NCBI RefSeq assembly: GCF_003289645.1
Contig: NZ_QLYX01000008.1
Coordinates: 144,147 to 208,146 of the forward strand
Reading direction: 5' to 3'
Source: Actinomadura craniellae
Lineage (GTDB): Bacteria > Actinomycetota > Actinomycetes > Streptosporangiales > Streptosporangiaceae
DNA: 64,000 nucleotides
In this document: positions 1 through 9,169 of the stretch, one piece after another
How positions within the stretch are numbered: position 1 is the stretch's first letter
How the letters are laid out: every line of letters starts with the position of its first letter
The notes under the pieces: generated by a model
Seen by the model: only the letters and a program-made list of their open reading frames with translations
The model's database searches: none
What the model was told of the DNA's origin: nothing
Translations under genes and position numbers: made by a program

Positions 1-120
1 CTTTCCGTCGGCACCGCAGCCCGTCGCCAGCGTCGCGACGGCCGCCGTGGCCGCGGCACCCGTCACGAGACGGCCGGACCGCCGGGCGCTACGGCGTATT
101 CGTAAAGAACGATGGTTCAC
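1..120 (-). CDS. Lipoprotein, N-terminal 40 residues only
   Basis: A GTG start at 120 with a GGAG ribosome binding site five bases upstream opens a frame that stays open to the window edge. The 40 visible residues form a lipoprotein signal peptide: an Arg-rich n-region (residues 4-17), an Ala/Val/Thr-rich hydrophobic core, and a lipobox-like LATGC with Cys35 as the lipidation site. The mature domain lies outside the window, so its function cannot be told. The long Arg-rich n-region could also be read as a Tat-like signal. Positions 121-397 upstream hold no gene that I can see, only an AT-richer stretch near 225-345 that could hold promoters. Confidence 0.6.
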   Translation of the reverse strand, partial: MNHRSLRIRRSARRSGRLVTGAAATAAVATLATGCGADGK

Positions 121-397
121 GGCAACTCCAAGGGGACCGGGACTTCCCGGAAGCGAGAGTGGTTACTCAGCGCAAGGGTGAATAACCCGCGAGAGCCACA
201 TCCCTACCATCCGCAACCGTGCCATCACAGGGAATTAATGGATTCGACGCGGTGGACGCTTCCGCCCGCATATCTCCGGAACGCCGTGACCTGGGATATT
301 CGTAGAAAGTCTGTTCCGCCTAGTTGATTAGGAATTCCCGAATTATCAGAATCGGTGACGCTCGCCCGCCGGTCACCGCCCGTGAGCGCGGCGCGGG

Positions 398-1009
398 TCA
401 GCCGCCGAGCAGGTCCTCGAACGGCGTCGGGTCGGCGAAGGGGTCGTTGATCGTGGGCGGGTCGCGCCGGTCGGCCTCGCGGGCGAGCTCGCCGGCCGCC
501 CGGTCGATCCGGTGGACCAGGGAACCCTGGGCGGTGCCGCCGTCGCCCCAGTCCTCCGGCGCGGCGAACACCGCGGTGGGCACGACGACGGCGCGCAGGT
601 AGGAGAAGAGCGGCCGCAGCGCGTGCTCCAGCACCAGCGAGTGCCGGCCCGTCCCGCCGGTGGCGGCGATCAGCACCGGTTTGTCCACCAGCGCCGTCTC
701 GTCGAGGACGTCGGTGAACGTCTTGAACAGCCCGCTGTAGGACGCGGCGAAGGTCGGCGTCACCACGATCAGGGCGTCCGCCCGGGCGACGGTGTCGTGC
801 ACCTCCTGGAGCTCCCGGGACGGGTAGCCGAGCAGCAGGTTGTTGACCAGGTCGTGCGCGTGCTCGCGCAGCTCGATCGGGTGGGCGTCCACCTCGGCCC
901 CGAGCCGTTCCAGCTCGCGCCGGGTCGCCCCGGCCAGCCGGTCGGCGAGCATGCGGGTCGAGGACGGCTGCCGCAGGCCGGCCGACACGACCGCGAGGGT
1001 GCGCCTCAT
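398..1009 (-). CDS. NAD(P)H-dependent FMN reductase, LLM-partnered
   Basis: A 203-residue flavodoxin-fold protein of the NADPH-dependent FMN reductase family. The N-terminus has a phosphate-binding loop (SAGLRQPSST, near residues 10-19), and the flavin-side motif TPTFAASYSGLFK lies near residues 90-102. It should supply reduced FMN to the monooxygenase encoded just upstream: the two genes overlap by ATGA (1006-1009) and so are translationally coupled. This matches the known CE1758/CE1759-type pairs of a luciferase-like monooxygenase with an FMN reductase. The physiological substrate of the pair is not evident. Confidence 0.88.
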   Translation of the reverse strand: MRRTLAVVSAGLRQPSSTRMLADRLAGATRRELERLGAEVDAHPIELREHAHDLVNNLLLGYPSRELQEVHDTVARADALIVVTPTFAASYSGLFKTFTDVLDETALVDKPVLIAATGGTGRHSLVLEHALRPLFSYLRAVVVPTAVFAAPEDWGDGGTAQGSLVHRIDRAAGELAREADRRDPPTINDPFADPTPFEDLLGG

Positions 1010-2100
1010 CGGGCCGCCTCCACCGTCGCGAGCCGCGCGGCCTTCAGGGAGGCGTGCGTCGGGGCGTCCGGGACGTGGGCGGGACGGCCGATCGCGAACT
1101 CCCGGCGCAGCACCGGCACGATCTCGCCCAGCGCTTCGATCTGCCGGAGCACGGTCTCGTGCGGCAGGCCGAGGGCGTCCACGTTGAAGACCTGGCGCTG
1201 GTAGTCGCCGGCCGCGTACTCGCGGAAGGCCAGGATCCGGTCGATCACCTGCTGCGGGCTGCCGACCAGGAGGGCGGTCTGCTCCAGCGTCTCCTCCAGC
1301 GACGGGCCGCCGCCGTACACCGGCGAGCTGTCGAAGTAGGGGCGGAACTCGCGGATCGCGTCCTGGGAGTTCTTCCGCACGAAGAGCTGCGCGGCCAGGC
1401 CGACGATCGCCTGGTCGGCCGAGCCGTGCCCGTAGTGCTCGAAGCGGCGGCGGTAGAGGGAGACCATCCGCTGGACGTGTTCCTTCGGCCACAGCACGTT
1501 GTTGTGCAGGAACCCGTCGCCGTAGTAGGCGGCCTGTTCGGCGATTTCGGGGCTGCGGATGGAGCCGTGCCAGACGAACGGCGGGATGCCGTCCAGCGGG
1601 CGGGGGGTGGCGGTGAAGGACTGGAGCGGGGTGCGGAACTTGCCTTCCCAGTCGACGACGTCCTCGCGCCACAGGCGGTGGAGGAGGGCGTAGTTCTCGA
1701 CGGCGAGGGGGATGCCGTTGCGGATGTCCTGGCCGAACCAGGGGTAGACGGGTCCGGTGTTGCCGCGGCCCATCATGAGGTCGATGCGGCCGTCGGCCAG
1801 GTGTTGCAGCATCGCGTAGTCTTCGGCGATCTTCACCGGGTCGTTGGTGGTGATCAGCGTGGTCGAGGTGGACAGCACGATCCGCTCGGTGCGCGCCGCC
1901 ACGTGACCCAGCAGCGTGGTGGGTGAGGACGGCATGAACGGCGGGTTGTGGTGCTCGCCGATCGCGAAGACGTCGAGGCCCACGTCCTCGGCCAGCCGCG
2001 CGTACTCCACCACCGCCTTGATCCGCTCGTGCTCCGAGGGCGTCCGTCCCGTCACGGGATCGGCCGTCACGTCGCCCACACTGAAGATTCCGAACTGCAT
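1006..2100 (-). CDS. LLM-class flavin-dependent oxidoreductase
   Basis: A 364-residue luciferase-like TIM-barrel protein. MQFGIFSVGDVTADP opens the barrel, IGEHHNPPF is the typical EHH segment near residue 48, and RIDLMMGRGNTG is the conserved F420/FMN-family loop. I place the start at 2100, where the protein begins with the family's beta-1 strand; a longer in-frame start at 2148 adds 16 residues unlike the family. Its stop overlaps the start of the partner FMN reductase, so FMNH2 is the likely cofactor. The organic substrate is unknown. Confidence 0.88.
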   Translation of the reverse strand: MQFGIFSVGDVTADPVTGRTPSEHERIKAVVEYARLAEDVGLDVFAIGEHHNPPFMPSSPTTLLGHVAARTERIVLSTSTTLITTNDPVKIAEDYAMLQHLADGRIDLMMGRGNTGPVYPWFGQDIRNGIPLAVENYALLHRLWREDVVDWEGKFRTPLQSFTATPRPLDGIPPFVWHGSIRSPEIAEQAAYYGDGFLHNNVLWPKEHVQRMVSLYRRRFEHYGHGSADQAIVGLAAQLFVRKNSQDAIREFRPYFDSSPVYGGGPSLEETLEQTALLVGSPQQVIDRILAFREYAAGDYQRQVFNVDALGLPHETVLRQIEALGEIVPVLRREFAIGRPAHVPDAPTHASLKAARLATVEAAR

Positions 2101-2458
2101 CCGAATCCGCCTGTCCAGCTCGTCTCGACCACTGTCACCGTCAGGCAACCGGCGGCACTCGAACTAAATTCCTTGACTGAGCAAGTATTTTTTGGGGTGT
2201 TACCCTGCGCCTGCGACATGTTGCCGAGCGTTGTTCGGTGCGGTGGGCACGGTATCCGCGGGTCCGGCGGCCTGTCGTCGCCCGGGGCGTCGCGGCGGTC
2301 GGGCGGCTCCGGCCGGGACGTGCCCGCGATCATTCGCCCGGCGGGAGACCGCGCGCCGCCCTGCTCGGCCGGGCCGGAGTGCGCGCGGCCCGCCGTCCGC
2401 TGTATGTCCGGTTTGCGGCGGGTTGAGATGGAGAAAAGGCCGTACGGAAGGGGAGGCG

Positions 2459-3277
2459 ATGGCGGATCGCGGGCGGGTGGCCTTCGTGCTCGGCGGCGGT
2501 GGCGCGCTGGGCGCGCACGAGGTCGGGATGCTCAAGGCCCTGCACGAGGCCGGGATCAGCCCGGACGTCGTCGTGGGCACCTCGATCGGCGCGATCAACG
2601 GGGCGTTCGTGGCGGCCGACCCGGACAAGGCCGTCGAGCGGCTCGCCGAGCTGTGGGCCGGGCAGGCGGCCCGGGAGGCGTTCGGCGCCCCGCCCTGGAC
2701 GCGGCTGTGGACGCTGGCCCGGTCAGGCACCCACCTGCACCCGATCGGGCCGCTGTGCCGGACCCTGGAGGAGGTGCTGCCGGTCACCGACTTCCACGAC
2801 CTCGCGGTGCCGTTCCAGTGCGTGGCCGCCGGCATCGAAACCGCGATGGCGCACTGGTTCGCCAAGGGGCCGCTCGTCCCGGCCGTGCTGGCCTCGTGCG
2901 CGGTGCCGGGCCTGCTGCCGCCGGTCCGGGTCGGCGAGCACCACTACTTCGACGGCGGCCTGGTGCACAGCATCCCGGTGGGGCGGGCCGTCGAACTCGG
3001 CGCGGACACGATCTACGTGCTGCACGTCGGGCGGATCGAGCGGCCGCTGGCACCGCCGCGCTGGCCCTGGGAGGTCGGCATGGTCGCGTTCGAGATCGCC
3101 CGGCGGCACCGGTTCTTCGAGGAGATCGCCACGGTCGGCGACGGGGTGCGGGTGCACGTCCTGCCCGCGGGGGCGACCGAGCGGCAGCGGGTCCCGCGGC
3201 GGCCCGGCGGCGCGATCACCTTCCGCACCGAGCGGGCCTACCAGGCGACGCTCGACTACCTGGAACGGAACGGGTAG
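2459..3277 (+). CDS. Patatin-like phospholipase
   Basis: A 272-residue patatin/RssA-type serine lipase. It has the glycine-rich oxyanion loop LGGGGALG (residues 11-18), the nucleophile elbow GTSIG with Ser42, and the catalytic Asp165 in FDGG, so the Ser-Asp dyad is intact. The ATG at 2459 follows an AAGGGGAGG ribosome binding site. A PlsC-type acyltransferase starts 6 bp after its stop. That suggests a two-gene deacylation/reacylation unit for phospholipid remodelling, an inference from context. Confidence 0.85.
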   Translation: MADRGRVAFVLGGGGALGAHEVGMLKALHEAGISPDVVVGTSIGAINGAFVAADPDKAVERLAELWAGQAAREAFGAPPWTRLWTLARSGTHLHPIGPLCRTLEEVLPVTDFHDLAVPFQCVAAGIETAMAHWFAKGPLVPAVLASCAVPGLLPPVRVGEHHYFDGGLVHSIPVGRAVELGADTIYVLHVGRIERPLAPPRWPWEVGMVAFEIARRHRFFEEIATVGDGVRVHVLPAGATERQRVPRRPGGAITFRTERAYQATLDYLERNG

Positions 3278-3283
3278 GCCGCG

Positions 3284-4300
3284 ATGCTCCCACCGAGACT
3301 CGTCCGCCGCCTGCTGTTCGCCCCGGTGCTGCTGGTGCTCACCGTCGCGCTCGCGGTGCTCTTCCTGCCCGCGCTCCTGGTGGCCACGCTGATCTCGCTG
3401 GTGTTCGACGGCCGGTACCGGGCGGTGCGGCTGCTGCGGTTCGCGCTGGCCTGGGCGTACGCGGAGTCCTGGGCGGTGCTGGCGTGCCTGGTGGTCTGGC
3501 TGGGCAGCGGCCTGCGCGGGCGGGTGCGCGCCGAACGGCTCTGGGACCGGCACTACGACATCGTCCGCCGCTACGTCGCCGGGATCTACCGGGCCGCCGA
3601 GCGGTACCTGACGCTGCGGGTGGAGGTCGACGGCGAGGCGCCCGACCCCCTGCCGCGCCGCCCGATCATCGTGCTGAGCAGGCACGCCGGGCCGGGCGAC
3701 TCGCTGATCCTGATCCACCACCTGCTCACCGGCTACGGGCGGCGGCCCCGGCTGGTGATGAAGGACTTCGTCCAGTTCGACCCGCTGATCGACATCGCCG
3801 TGCACCGCCTGCCGAACGTGCTCGTCCGGCAGGCGGGCGACGGCATGACCCAGGACATCTCCGAACTCGCCGAGGATCTGGGGGACCGGGACGCGCTGGT
3901 GCTGTTCCCCGAGGGCGGTAACTTCACCCCGCACCGCCGGGAGCGCGCGATCGCCCGGTTGCGCCGGTTGCGCCGCCGCACCGAGGCCGCCCGCGCGGCC
4001 CGCATGCGCCATGTCCTGCCGCCCCGCCCCGGCGGGGCCCTCGCCGCGATCGACGCCGCTCCCGGCGCCGACGTCGTCTTCGTCGCGCACAGCGGCCTGG
4101 AGGACTTCAACTCCGTCGGTACCGTCTGGCGCGGCCTTCCCCTCGCCGTTCAGGTCCGCGCCCACTGGTGGCGGATCCCCGCCGAGGACGTCCCCCGGGA
4201 GCGCGCGGCCCAGGTCGACTGGCTGTTCGCCCAGTGGGCCCGGGTGGACGCCTGGATCGAGGAGGCCCGGAACCCCGCCCGCGATCTGGACACCGCCTGA
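3284..4300 (+). CDS. PlsC-family lysophospholipid acyltransferase
   Basis: A 338-residue protein with two hydrophobic segments (about residues 10-40 and 52-76), then the acyltransferase motifs: HX4D in SRHAGPGDS (His134, Asp139) and the substrate-binding FPEGGNF (208-214). These are the signatures of 1-acylglycerol-3-phosphate acyltransferases acting at the inner membrane face. It is translated from an ATG 6 bp after the patatin gene and is probably cotranscribed with it. The acceptor lipid is not determined by sequence. Confidence 0.83.
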   Translation: MLPPRLVRRLLFAPVLLVLTVALAVLFLPALLVATLISLVFDGRYRAVRLLRFALAWAYAESWAVLACLVVWLGSGLRGRVRAERLWDRHYDIVRRYVAGIYRAAERYLTLRVEVDGEAPDPLPRRPIIVLSRHAGPGDSLILIHHLLTGYGRRPRLVMKDFVQFDPLIDIAVHRLPNVLVRQAGDGMTQDISELAEDLGDRDALVLFPEGGNFTPHRRERAIARLRRLRRRTEAARAARMRHVLPPRPGGALAAIDAAPGADVVFVAHSGLEDFNSVGTVWRGLPLAVQVRAHWWRIPAEDVPRERAAQVDWLFAQWARVDAWIEEARNPARDLDTA

Positions 4301-4308
4301 CCCGCGGG

Positions 4309-4956
4309 TCAGGCCGACAGGGACGCGGGGACCCAGAGGCCGTCGATCGTCTGCTCGGCGGCGGTGCGGCTGGCCTCGGCCAGCGGGATCAGTTCGGCCA
4401 TCGCCGGCGTCACGGCGGCCAGGGTGAGTTCGGCCGTGATGAAGCGCGGCCGCAGACCCGTGAACGCCAGGCCGTGCGGCAGCCACTGTTCCGCGTGGTC
4501 CCACCCCTCGCGGGGCGTGCCGGGGCCGTAGCCGCCGCCGCGGCTGGCGAGCACCAGGAACTCGCGGCCGTCGAGCAGGCCGGTCTGGGTCTCGGGGTCG
4601 TAGGCCAGGCCGGGCGCGAGGAGGTGGTCGACCCAGGACTTGACGCTGCTGGGCACGCCGTAGTTGTACAGCGGCAGCCCCAGCACGATCGTGTCCGCCC
4701 GGCGCACCTCGTCGACCACCCGGTGGCTCAGCGCCCACGACGCCGCCTGGGCCGGCGTGTGCTGTTCGGGCGGCACCATGCGGGCCAGGCCGCCGGCCTC
4801 GTCGAGGTGGGGCAGCGGGTCGCGGCCCAGGTCACGGTAGGTGACGGTGCCGCCGGGGTGCGCGGCGCGCCAGACCTCGACCGCCCGGGCGCTGAGCCGG
4901 CGGCTGACGGAGTCGTTCCCCTTGATGCTCGAGTCGACATGCAGCAGGTGAGCCAT
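4309..4956 (-). CDS. azoR: FMN-dependent NADH-azoreductase
   Basis: A 215-residue flavodoxin-like quinone/azo reductase. It begins LLHVDSSIKGNDSVSR, the AzoR FMN phosphate-binding loop, and has PLYNYGVPSSVKSWVDH (near residues 95-111) and ASRGGGYG, all standard for AzoR. It probably detoxifies quinones or electrophiles with NADH. It is divergent from a MarR-family gene, and a strong inverted repeat (4976-4998) sits between them, so it is very likely controlled by that MarR protein. Confidence 0.9.
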   Translation of the reverse strand: MAHLLHVDSSIKGNDSVSRRLSARAVEVWRAAHPGGTVTYRDLGRDPLPHLDEAGGLARMVPPEQHTPAQAASWALSHRVVDEVRRADTIVLGLPLYNYGVPSSVKSWVDHLLAPGLAYDPETQTGLLDGREFLVLASRGGGYGPGTPREGWDHAEQWLPHGLAFTGLRPRFITAELTLAAVTPAMAELIPLAEASRTAAEQTIDGLWVPASLSA

Positions 4957-4975
4957 CTTTCTTTCCTCTCCATGG

Positions 4976-4998
4976 ATCGTTTGTGTAAGGCAAACGAT
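4976..4998. promoter_or_regulatory. Operator between azoR and marR
   Basis: A perfect 8-bp inverted repeat, ATCGTTTG-N7-CAAACGAT, lies in the 59-bp gap between azoR and the MarR-family gene. Size and spacing suit a MarR dimer, and the site would overlap the promoters of both genes. Autorepression and repression of azoR are inferred from the layout. Confidence 0.75.
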
Positions 4999-5015
4999 TT
5001 ATACCACATGGATGG

Positions 5016-5507
5016 ATGATGTCCGGTTACACTCGGGACGTGACCCAGCTGCCCGTGGTCGACCAGCCGCCTCCCCTCTCGGGAGCGCTGCTCGAACACC
5101 TCGCGCGCCGGATCCGGCTGCGCGCCGAGGCGGTGCTGGCACCGCTGGGCCTGCGGCCACGGCACCTCGTGGCCCTCACGGTGCTGCGGGTGCACGGCGA
5201 GTGCTCGCAGCAGGCGCTCTCCGCCACCCTGGCGATGGACGGGACGAACATCGTCGGGCTGCTCAACGAGCTCGAGACCGGCGAGCTGATCGAACGCCGC
5301 CGCTCCCCCCAGGACCGCCGCCGCCACATCGTCGAGATCACCGACACCGGAAGGGCGCTCCTGGCCAAGGCCGAGTTCGCCCTCGCGGCGGCCGAGGACG
5401 AGGTGCTCGGCGCGCTCGACCGGAACCAGCGCGAGACGCTCAACGCCCTGCTCCAGCAGGCGACCGCCGGCGAGCTGCTCGTCTTCACCGAAACCGGCGG
5501 TGCCTGA
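5016..5507 (+). CDS. MarR-family transcriptional regulator
   Basis: A 163-residue winged-helix regulator. The recognition region QALSATLAMDGTNIVGLLNELE and the wing motif RRSPQDRRRHIVEITDTG, both mid-protein, are diagnostic of MarR proteins. Two tandem ATGs at 5016 and 5019 are possible starts; a GTG at 5040 would give a shorter protein and has no better ribosome binding site. Divergent from azoR with a dyad operator between, it is probably a redox- or quinone-sensing repressor of azoR. No conserved sensing cysteine is obvious. Confidence 0.87.
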   Translation: MMSGYTRDVTQLPVVDQPPPLSGALLEHLARRIRLRAEAVLAPLGLRPRHLVALTVLRVHGECSQQALSATLAMDGTNIVGLLNELETGELIERRRSPQDRRRHIVEITDTGRALLAKAEFALAAAEDEVLGALDRNQRETLNALLQQATAGELLVFTETGGA

Positions 5508-5639
5508 GGCCGCCCGGCGAGGGTTACCTGGGCCACGGCAATCCGAGGCCGCCCGTGCCCGCGTAACCGTAACCTCGGCGTAGGTGACAGCGCGTCACCG
5601 CCGGCGAGGCGCGCCGCCTCGGGTACGACGGGAGCCCTC

Positions 5640-6851
5640 ATGTCCGAGTCCGCCGCACCGCCCCCGCTGGAGGCCCTGTCGGCCGAGCTCGCCACGCTGC
5701 GGCCCCGGATGGACGCGGTGAGCCTCGCCATCCACGCCCGGCCGGAGCTGAAGTTCGCCGAGTTCCACGCCCGGGAACTGCTCACCGGCTGGCTCGCCCA
5801 GGCGGGCTTCGCGGTGCGGGCCCCGGCGGGCGGGGTGGAGACCGCCTTCGTGGCCGTGCACGAGGGGACGTCGCCCGGCCCCCGCGTCGCCGTCCTCGCG
5901 GAGTACGACGCGCTACCCGGCATCGGGCACGGCTGCGGCCACAACCTCATCGCGGCCGGGGGCGCGGCGGCGGCGATCGCGGTCGTGCGCGCGCTGCCCG
6001 AGCACCCCGGCACGGTCGCCGTCATCGGCACGCCCGGCGAGGAGATGGGCGGCGCGGGCAAGATCCGGCTGGCCGAGGCGGGCGTCTTCGACGGCGTGGA
6101 CGCGGCGGTGATGTTCCATCCGGGCGACCGCTCGCTGACCGCCCGGCCCGGGCTGGCCGCGGCGCACCTGCGCGCCGCCTTCACCGGGGTGAGCGCGCAC
6201 GCCTCGGTCTCCCCATGGGAGGGGCGCAGCGCGCTGGCCGGCGCCCAGCTGTTCCTGCACGCGCTGGACGCGATGCGCCAGTTCGTCCCGCCGACCGTCC
6301 GGCTGCACGGCATCGTCTCGGCCGGCGGGCAGGCGCCGAACGTCGTGCCGGCCGACGCCGCCGTGGACCTGTACGTCCGGGACCGCACGGCGGCCTCGGT
6401 CGAGGCGCTGGTCGAGCGGGTCCGCGCCGCGGCCGAGGGCGCGGCGCTGGCCACCGGGACCCGGGCGCGGGTCGGCGAGACCGGCCCGATGTACGCGGAG
6501 CGCCGCAACAACCTGGTGCTCGCCGAACGGTTCGGGGAGGCGGTGCGCGCGCTGGGCGTGGACATCGCGCCCGGCGACCCGGACGGTCCGGCCGGCTCCT
6601 CCGACATCGGCAACCTCTCCCACCTGCTGCCGGTCATCCACCCGTACATCCAGATCGCCGACACCGGCACGCCCGGCCACTCCGTGGCGCTGCGCGAGGC
6701 GGCGGCGACGCCCTTCGCACACGAGCGCACCCAGGTCGCGGCGGCCGGGCTCGCCCGGGTGGTCGCCGACCTGCTCACCCGGCCGGAGTTCCTGGCGGCG
6801 GCCCGGGCCGAGTTCCGCGGCGCGAGCCGTCCCGTGCCATGCCGGTCGTGA
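5640..6851 (+). CDS. M20-family amidohydrolase/peptidase
   Basis: A 403-residue M20D-type metal-dependent amidohydrolase (AbgA/AbgB, HipO group). Metal ligands and catalytic residues are present: Asp90 in LAEYDAL, Cys99 and His101 in GHGCGHN, Glu134-Glu135 in TPGEE, and a C-terminal GHS (TGTPGHS). The dimerisation domain insertion is visible between about residues 180 and 290. It probably hydrolyses an N-acyl or p-aminobenzoyl-type amide in the cytoplasm. The next gene overlaps its 3' end by 13 bp. Confidence 0.85.
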   Translation: MSESAAPPPLEALSAELATLRPRMDAVSLAIHARPELKFAEFHARELLTGWLAQAGFAVRAPAGGVETAFVAVHEGTSPGPRVAVLAEYDALPGIGHGCGHNLIAAGGAAAAIAVVRALPEHPGTVAVIGTPGEEMGGAGKIRLAEAGVFDGVDAAVMFHPGDRSLTARPGLAAAHLRAAFTGVSAHASVSPWEGRSALAGAQLFLHALDAMRQFVPPTVRLHGIVSAGGQAPNVVPADAAVDLYVRDRTAASVEALVERVRAAAEGAALATGTRARVGETGPMYAERRNNLVLAERFGEAVRALGVDIAPGDPDGPAGSSDIGNLSHLLPVIHPYIQIADTGTPGHSVALREAAATPFAHERTQVAAAGLARVVADLLTRPEFLAAARAEFRGASRPVPCRS

Positions 6852-7873
6852 TCGTCCTGGCGGGGGCGGACCCGGCCCGGTTCACCGTCACCGTGTCGCC
6901 CCTCGCGGAGCTGGCCGCGAGCCTGCACGTGCTGACCGAGCACACCCACCACCCCGAGCACGCCACCTGGGCCGCCGAGGTCACCCGGGCCGCCCCGCCC
7001 GCCTTCCGGTCCGGGCTGCGGCGGTTCGCACCGCTGTGGACGCCGCTGCGCTGGCGCGCCTTCTACCCGGGGCTCGCCGCGCCCTCCCTGGACCGGTTCG
7101 CCGAGCTCACCGCCTACACCTGCGCCAGCGGCTACCGCGGGTTCGACTTCGGCCGCGTCCTGCACGATCCGGGGCAGGCCGCCGCGCTGCGCCGGGCCGC
7201 CGCCCGGCTGCCGGAGCCGCACCCGCGCCTCGCCGACGACCTGCTGCGCGACCCCGAGGCGCTGCGCGCGGACGTCACCGGCTTCCTCGACCTGTGCCGC
7301 GAGGTCTTCTTCGGCGACCTGTGGGCCGAGACCGAACCCGTCCTCGCCCGCGCCGCGCACCGCGTCCGGCGGCGGCTCGCGGACGAGGGGCCGGCGGCCG
7401 CCCTCGTCTCGCTCAGCCCGGCCAGCGCGCACCTGGCCGGGCCCGCCCGGGTCGTCTTCGACAAGGTGCACCACGTGGTGATCAGCCCGGCCCGGACCCC
7501 GGTCCTGCTCATCCCCACCCGGTACGGCGCTCCGCACCTGCTCGCGAAGAACGAGCCGGGACTGCCACCCGTCGTGCACTTCCCGGTCGAGGCTCCGGAC
7601 GTGGGCGTCACGCTCGCCCGCAGCCGCCTGCTGGCGCTCACGGACCCGAGCCGGGTGCGGCTGTGCCGGCTGATCGCCCGCCAGGCGATGACCACCGCCG
7701 ACCTGGCGGACCGGCTGTCGATGACCCGCCCCCAGGTCTCCCGCCACCTGCGCGTCCTGCGCGAGCTGGGACTGGTGCGGGTGGAGCGCGCCGGCCGCTA
7801 CGTGTACTACGGGCTCGACCTCGCGGCGGTCGAGCGGATCGGGCGGGACGTGGCGACGGCGTTACAGCACTGA
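6839..7873 (+). CDS. ArsR-type regulator with DUF5937-like N-terminal domain
   Basis: A 344-residue protein with a C-terminal ArsR winged helix (about residues 262-344; DPSRVRLCRLIARQAMTTA and MTRPQVSRHLRVLRELGLV). The long N-terminal domain, about 260 residues rich in Leu/Ala/Arg, is the type annotated DUF5937 in actinomycetes; I make that match from memory. The ATG at 6839 lies inside the M20 gene, so the two are translationally coupled and this regulator may act on the amidohydrolase operon. No metal-binding cysteine motif is seen, so it is not an obvious metal sensor. Confidence 0.75.
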   Translation: MPVVIVLAGADPARFTVTVSPLAELAASLHVLTEHTHHPEHATWAAEVTRAAPPAFRSGLRRFAPLWTPLRWRAFYPGLAAPSLDRFAELTAYTCASGYRGFDFGRVLHDPGQAAALRRAAARLPEPHPRLADDLLRDPEALRADVTGFLDLCREVFFGDLWAETEPVLARAAHRVRRRLADEGPAAALVSLSPASAHLAGPARVVFDKVHHVVISPARTPVLLIPTRYGAPHLLAKNEPGLPPVVHFPVEAPDVGVTLARSRLLALTDPSRVRLCRLIARQAMTTADLADRLSMTRPQVSRHLRVLRELGLVRVERAGRYVYYGLDLAAVERIGRDVATALQH

Positions 7874-7907
7874 GGCCCGCCCGGGAGGTGCGCCGGACCC
7901 GGCTCCG

Positions 7908-8891
7908 TCAGCCCGTTCCGGTGAGCGCCTGGTGGGATTTCCTGATCTCTCCGGTTTTGAACCGGTGCCACCCACCTTCTTCCGTGGGGGTGAGGGGCGG
8001 GCTGAAGTTCCAGGCGTCGTCGTCGAACTCGCCGGTCACCCGGAACGGACGGCCGGAGTCGGTGATCACGTACTCCTTCTTCACGCCGTCGGTGACCGTG
8101 TCCATGACGAGCTTGAAACCGCAGCTCCGGCGGGTCGCCAGGATCGCGACCACTTCGAAGGTCTCCGACCTGTCCTGCCCGAGCTGGAAGCCGAAGGGCT
8201 GCTGCCCGCGGGGCGGGTCGCCCGGCGGGAGTTCGAGGCTCCTCCCGATGCCGCGGGGGAAATACCAGGGGCGCGGATTCGGCGCGTCGAGGTCGATGAG
8301 GATCGTGCGAGGCGGGCTGGGGTCGGCCCCGCCCCGGTACTTGATGAGCGTTCCCCGCAGGGCGGCGGCGCACCGCAGCTCGACCAGGCGGAGGTTCCGC
8401 AGGTAGACGGCGCCCTCAGCGGTGTTCTGCACGGTCACGCTCACGAATATCCGGTTGACCGCCACCCCGCCGTAGGAGCGTGCGAACTCGTAGAACCCGT
8501 ACTTGTAGGCGTTCTCTTCGGCACCGAGCCTGATCACCTTGGGAGTACCCCGCACGGTTCGCCCCGCGGGCACCATCCAGGTGCCGTTGGAGAGATCGGC
8601 GAGCGCGGCGCTCATCTTCGAGGGGTCCAGCTCCAGGGTGAACTTCAGGGCCGGGGCATCCGCCGCGGGGGAGGCGGGCGCCGCCGCGGCCGGTGTACCG
8701 CTACTCGGAACCGGCGACGGTTTCTGGTCGCCTCCGCCGCCGCTTCCCCGTAAGGCGTACGCCGACACGGCCAGGGCGATCAGGGCGATCGCGGCACTGA
8801 CTCCCTGCCACCAGGGGCGTCCCAGCCAGCGGAGGGTACGCCTGCGGCGACTCGGACCGGGATGACGCCGAGGCGAGGGTCGCTGCGGCAT
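7908..8891 (-). CDS. Single-pass membrane protein of unknown function
   Basis: A 327-residue protein with an Arg-rich cytoplasmic tail (1-26), one transmembrane helix (about 29-47), a low-complexity Gly/Pro/Ser/Ala linker (48-80) and an extracellular domain of about 245 residues. That domain holds several beta-strand-like segments and two isolated cysteines (in ELRCAAAL and RRSCGFKL) that could form a disulfide. I do not recognise the family. It is divergent from the mycofactocin-type SDR gene. Confidence 0.7.
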   Translation of the reverse strand: MPQRPSPRRHPGPSRRRRTLRWLGRPWWQGVSAAIALIALAVSAYALRGSGGGGDQKPSPVPSSGTPAAAAPASPAADAPALKFTLELDPSKMSAALADLSNGTWMVPAGRTVRGTPKVIRLGAEENAYKYGFYEFARSYGGVAVNRIFVSVTVQNTAEGAVYLRNLRLVELRCAAALRGTLIKYRGGADPSPPRTILIDLDAPNPRPWYFPRGIGRSLELPPGDPPRGQQPFGFQLGQDRSETFEVVAILATRRSCGFKLVMDTVTDGVKKEYVITDSGRPFRVTGEFDDDAWNFSPPLTPTEEGGWHRFKTGEIRKSHQALTGTG

Positions 8892-8999
8892 GGATGCGTC
8901 CGCCTCCTACTGGAACTGCACGCGCGGGACGCGGCGAGGTGGGATGTTCACCGGTGCGGGCTGGCAGGCGACATGAAGTATCTCCTGGATCACCTGGTA

Positions 9000-9084
9000 T
9001 GAGAACGGTGCTCGCCGCGCCGGCGCAGATCGGAGCCCATCATTGGTGAGAACTGGGCTTGCACTATTGAGAACTGTGCTTGCA
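9000..9084 (+). promoter_or_regulatory. Three operator-like repeats upstream of the SDR gene
   Basis: Two 17-bp repeats, TGAGAACTGGGCTTGCA (9047-9063) and TGAGAACTGTGCTTGCA (9068-9084), differ at one base and start 21 bp apart, two helical turns. A third, weaker copy (14 of 17 matches) lies at 9000-9016 and contains the near-palindrome GAGAAC-G-GTGCTC. They lie 86-170 bp before the SDR start codon, on the promoter side of both divergent genes. The binding protein is unknown. Confidence 0.6.
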
Positions 9085-9169
9085 TCATGAGCCGGGCACC
9101 AGCCACGGCGATCACCACTCGGGTGGCCGGTCCGCGCAGCCCCGGCCGAACGCCCGAAGGAGAAGCGTC

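Noticed and set aside
398..1672. Single 424-codon gene covering the FMN reductase and part of the monooxygenase
   Set aside because: The first half is a shadow of the monooxygenase; the true reductase starts at 1009 with ATGA coupling.
5027..7747. 906-codon minus-strand open frame
   Set aside because: Antisense shadow of the MarR, M20 and ArsR-like genes, with no recognisable domain.
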